This document shows, one piece after another, positions 60,123-64,000 of a DNA stretch of 64,000 nt. The position numbers were made by a program, and so were the translations under genes. Position 1 is the first letter of the stretch. Every line of letters begins with the position of its first letter. The DNA comes from Thamnidium elegans (lineage: Eukaryota; Mucoromycota; Mucoromycetes; Mucorales; Mucoraceae), in contig JAIXMG010000027.1 in NCBI GenBank assembly GCA_025201345.1, positions 337,501 to 401,500 of the forward strand, in the 5' to 3' direction. The notes below the pieces were generated by a model. It saw only the letters and a list, made by a program, of their open reading frames with translations. It was not told where the DNA came from and did not search any database.

Positions 60123-60902
60123 AGCAAGCCAATTATCCATAATATTTCCCTTTCCATGCCCTTTTTTTTTCTTTCTTTTTTTGTTTGATGATTAATCTCA
60201 ACATGTACATTTCTTTTCATATCAAATCTTAGTTTTTGATTAACAAAAAAACAAATCATCAATCTTTCTCTCTTTCTCTCTTTTACGACTATTTTTTCAC
60301 TAGAATATATAAATAAATAAATAAAAAAAAACTTTTTTATCTTAACAATTTGTTTATTTTTTTCGTTAAAGATGAGGGGTATCAAATGATATTTTATTTC
60401 GTCATGTGGGTGGAACCTACAACTGTTCTTATGATTATTTTCCTTACGCCACGATATGTGGTTGGTTTAGTTAGTCTACAACCTTAATGGAAAAGTATAT
60501 TTGAAATATCTTCATCAGATTAACACAAGGTCGATATTAACACCAACTGTCAAGCTTTATATATGTATATACTTTACTCTTACGACAAGTTAGTCTTTCG
60601 GCTTCATAACTCGCGTACGTTGCAGATTGAAAAAAAAAGAGGGCAGGAGGAGTAATGGGATATAAAGAACAGGCAGTAGTAGTATCTATTCTCAAACGCT
60701 GTACTATTATTTTGCCAAATCAGATTACTTTAATCACAAACTAAATTCATGCTGTAAACACCACAAGTCACAAACCTTTTTTTTTTTCGGTGGTATAGTT
60801 TTGAAATAAAAAACGCTTCGTAGTTTCAAAAGGGCATTTTTTTTTTTTCTTCTTCTTTACCTAATATACATATAATATATATATTTATTAAACCCTCAAA
60901 TA
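60123..60902. other. Intergenic, no supported gene
   Basis: This contains the PUF6 3' UTR (T-rich) and the promoter of the OSBP-related gene, with poly(T) near 60777-60788 and 60838-60849. Nothing else is recognised. Confidence 0.5.
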
Positions 60903-62450
60903 ATGGCAATTTTCGGCAGAAGCAAAACTCATAACCAAGAAGAAGTTGAGCCTACAGTTAATGATGTTGATAAATTAAAAATTAAAGGTCCAGAACCTGG
61001 TTTTGGTGGACAATTCAAAGACTTTTTAAAGACGGTGATTAGTTTTACTGGTGATCTTTCTTCTCTCACTTGCCCTGCTTTCTTTTTAAACGGTTTGTCC
61101 TTGCTAGAATATGGGTAAATAAAACATATCTCTCGGTCCAATATAAAATTTTGTTAACCTAATTATTTAGTACTTATTGGGGCGATCATCCTACGTGGTA
61201 TGTATTTTTGCATAAAAACCTTTTTGTCTCCGAGGGTTGTTTATTGTTAGTTATTTAACACTTTTTTTTTTTTAGCTTTACAGCTGTGACTGAATCAGAT
61301 GATCCAGAAGGTAATAGTTATATATTTTAAAAAATGCGACAATAACAATATGTACTTATATATATATATATATATATATCAGAACGTATGTTGGCTGTGA
61401 CTAGATGGTTTATGTCCACTTTATGGGGTAGTTATGCATCACGTTGTACCAATGGATTAACTGAGAAGAAACCCTACAATCCAATTCTTGGAGAACAGTT
61501 TAATTGTCACATGGGAGACGTAAAATGTATTTGTGAACAAGGTAAATATAACGATATATGTATACATATAAGCATTCGTATTCACAATTTATGTAGTATG
61601 CCATCATCCGCCTATTTCTGCATTTTACCTTGAAAGTGCGAAGGAAGGTGTATCCCTGAATGGACATTGTAAGTCACCTGAGAGTAACACATGTTTTTTT
61701 AAAAAAAAAGCAAATAATAAATAACTCTTTTATCATCTAGGTGGTCAAAAATCTAAATTCAAAGGAACTACCATTAAGGTAGAACAAGTAGGTCGTGCTG
61801 TACTAAACTTAAAGAAATTTGATGAACAGTATGTCATCACTTACCCAGACTTATTGATCCGTGGCGTATTAAGTGGCTCTTGCTATCTTGAGCTAAGTGG
61901 CGTATGTACGATCGTGAGTAATAGTGGTGCAAAAACTGTGATTGAATTCACACCAAAGCCATGGTTTGGAGGTGAGTACCATCGCATCAAGGGTCATATT
62001 ACGTACAATGATGAGGAATATTGCAAGTTATCTGGTAAATGGGCTAGTGAATCATTTTATACTAAATCTGGATCTTCATCGAAAGAATTACTATTTGACG
62101 CTGGAGCTGAAGCTATGGCAGAGCGTAAGACACCTCCATTAGAACAACAAAAAGAAATAGAATCTCACCGAGTCTGGGGTCCTGTGACCGAAGCACTTAA
62201 AACAAAGAACTATTCTGTAGCAAATGCTGAAAAATCAAAGATCGAGGACTGGCAGAGAAAGATTAGAAAGGAGCGTGAGATGAAGGTAATTGAAGAATTC
62301 AAACCCGAACTCTTTACTTTCACAAAAGATTCCGAAGCTTCTGATGACTACTCCAAGCGCACTGTGTCTTTATTGAGCAGTATCATTGGTAAGCCTTTAC
62401 TTGATGAAGGTGCTTGGACATACAATCATTCTCTCCATAAGCTTAACTAG
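60903..62450 (+). CDS. Oxysterol-binding protein-related protein (KES1/OSH4-like)
   Basis: Short OSBP-related proteins exchange sterol and PI4P between membranes. Seven exons, 60903-61114, 61171-61197, 61276-61310, 61383-61541, 61597-61668 and 61741-62450 (six junction-defined pieces, the second and third being only 27 and 35 bases), total 404 residues without PH or ankyrin domains, as in Kes1. GEQFNCH in [31 protein letters not shown] and GKWASE fit the ORD fold. The family signature EQVSHHPP reads [12 protein letters not shown] here, with the codon for Val split by an intron and TGC for the usual Ser; both histidines and prolines are intact. The correct exon number is six. Confidence 0.92.
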
Positions 62451-63144
62451 ACCCTTTTTTTTTTTTTATTCCTTTCTCTCTTTTTTATAGGCATATATTG
62501 CTTCATCTGTTGTTTTTTTCTTTCGTAGCTCCCCATAGAAGTATACAGAATAAATCCCTAAATATTTTTTTTTTCTTGATAAACTGACGGAATAGAGTCT
62601 AATTACGAATTCTTGTGTCAATAATGATTTAGCGTATTGTCATTAACAATGCCACTAACCAAAATAAAACTAGATTGTAATTCCGTAATAAAAATCCGCT
62701 CGTTTTCCGTTACGAAGACAACTTCTATGATCAATGATACTGCTATTATAATAAAACGTCAAAGAAAAAATCCTTTGATATCATCTTTCCTTTTTTGTTT
62801 TATTAATTGTGTATACTCAAGCAGTTGTATTTAACTTTAATTGTTAGTTTATAAAAAGTGAAGATAAAGCTTTAAACTCTGATAATAAGAAAATAAAAAG
62901 AAGAAGGATAAAATGTAACTAATATGGGAATTGCAAAAGTATGCAATGTATAAACAACTAATACAATTTTCTGCAAGTACAAGTTGCTTTTTTGGTCATT
63001 TTAATTACTATCGGATAACTGGGGAGTCTACTGAAACAATTCATAAAAAGAAAAAATATATATAAAACGAATAATTTTTCCCTTTTGGTCATTTGTTTTC
63101 TTTTTCTTTTTCAAAAATATATAATATAAAAAATAAAAAATAAA
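62451..63144. other. Intergenic, no supported gene
   Basis: A T-rich 3' flank of the OSBP-related gene is followed by AT-rich sequence. A plus-strand frame at 62637-62834 is not protein-like enough to call. The last 80 bases are T- then A-rich and lead into the kinase start. Confidence 0.5.
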
Positions 63145-64000
63145 ATGCCAAACATGATAAGTAAATTTATAGATAAAGCAAAACCTAGGTTTTCCTTTCA
63201 CCATAATAATGACGAAAATAATAACAGTAAAATTAACGGCGCCGAGCATCATCACAAAATGTTTCATTTGAGTAACAATTTAGCTGCCACATCTATTTCA
63301 ACGCATGTATTTGGGTATAGAGACGATATAAGAGATACTTATATTGAACCTCCAGCAAGTAGGATAATATCAATTTAATTTATTTGATTTATTGACTAAT
63401 ACATATATATTAGTTGCTCCTACAGAAATCGAACCAACAAAACCTGTAAATATTAATCAAATCAAACCTCCTAGTCCTACCACTATCAGCAATGCGCAAT
63501 CGCTCAAAGAATCTAATAGAAAAGAATCAAATACGACGCATTATTGTAAGTATAATATCTATATAAAAATAAATTACTGACAAATAAACTTTATTACGTA
63601 GCGCCATTTTATCCCGAGCATATTCCTTCAACGCCACCAAAAACTCCGGGAGGATCATTTCTAGTATCAAACGCACAAGCATCAGCAGACCATACATCAC
63701 CTGCAGGAATTGACCATTCAGACGTGACACGTCCACACTGCGAGCTTAAGCTAACCCAGTTTAAGTTAGAACGAACTTTGGGTACAGGATCATTTGGTAG
63801 AGTTCACCTGGTGCAATCGAAAATCAACAATCGCTTCTATGCTCTTAAAGTACTGAAAAAGGCCGAAATTGTGCAATTAAAGCAAGTGGAACATACCAAC
63901 AATGAACGTGCCGTTTTAACTAATATTCAACATCCATTCCTTGTAAATTTTTGGGGAAGTTTTCAAGACAGCCTTAATTTATACATGGTTCTGGATTATG
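63145..64000 (+). CDS. cAMP-dependent protein kinase catalytic subunit (5' part, cut by window end)
   Basis: PKA phosphorylates targets in response to cAMP. Exons 63145-63358, 63414-63545 and 63602 onward are in phase, and the frame runs off the window end. The first 170 residues are poorly conserved and rich in Asn, His, Pro and Ser, with [20 protein letters not shown] before the kinase domain. The kinase domain starts [20 protein letters not shown] (glycine loop), has the catalytic lysine in [20 protein letters not shown] and the helix C glutamate in [16 protein letters not shown], and is cut after LNLYMVLDY in the hinge. GTGSFGRV together with [13 protein letters not shown] is typical of the PKA catalytic group of AGC kinases. 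Confidence 0.9.

Overview
The window is eukaryotic and fungal. It is strongly AT-rich, its genes are broken by many short introns (GTAAGT/GTAWRT donors, TAG/CAG acceptors, mostly 50-130 nt), intergenic and intronic DNA is full of poly(A)/poly(T) tracts, and the encoded proteins are fungal: POL2, MED12, LSG1, THI4, FEX-type fluoride exporter, PUF6, KES1-like OSBP, PKA. The compact introns and a type-III glutamine synthetase suggest an early-diverging fungus of the Mucoromycota (probably Mucorales); the species cannot be read from the sequence. No tRNA, rRNA or CRISPR was recognised. Exon coordinates were worked out by hand from splice signals and reading-frame phase; every multi-exon model given as complete closes to an integral number of codons.

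Layout: 1-6 kb holds a threonine aldolase, then a gene-poor stretch with a doubtful two-exon gene and a decayed DDE-type transposase. 6.2-14 kb carries CDT2 (+), a PSP1-domain protein (-), a membrane-anchored BAG-domain protein (-) and the ribosome-export GTPase LSG1 (-). 14-16.4 kb is empty apart from weak repeats. 16.4-21.5 kb is a tandem array of three paralogous short-chain dehydrogenases with identical seven-exon structure. 21.5-24.8 kb has a GNAT acetyltransferase and a divergent FEX fluoride exporter, followed by a secreted protein made of nine pacifastin-type inhibitor domains. 25.5-29.8 kb holds one intact 3-hydroxyisobutyryl-CoA hydrolase-like gene flanked by two decaying copies. 30-32.6 kb is glutamine synthetase type III. 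32.6-39 kb is sparse, with a four-span membrane protein and another SDR. 39-42.4 kb has ribosomal protein L16 (uL13) and THI4, and on the THI4 strand, 98 nt past its stop, a clear TPP riboswitch aptamer. 43-50.5 kb holds MED12 and a C2H2 protein, 50.8-57.8 kb DNA polymerase epsilon (POL2), 58.3-60.1 kb PUF6, 60.9-62.5 kb a KES1/OSH4-like sterol/PI4P carrier, and 63.1 kb to the end the 5' part of a PKA catalytic subunit.

The most notable observations are the 3'-UTR position of the THI4 riboswitch, together with a possible alternative 3' splice site between stop and aptamer; the fungal nine-domain pacifastin array with a different predicted reactive-site residue in most domains; the HIBCH gene family caught at three stages of decay, one copy carrying an internal deletion at a microhomology; two near-perfect long palindromes next to SDR genes; and an EQVCHHPP variant of the OSBP signature.
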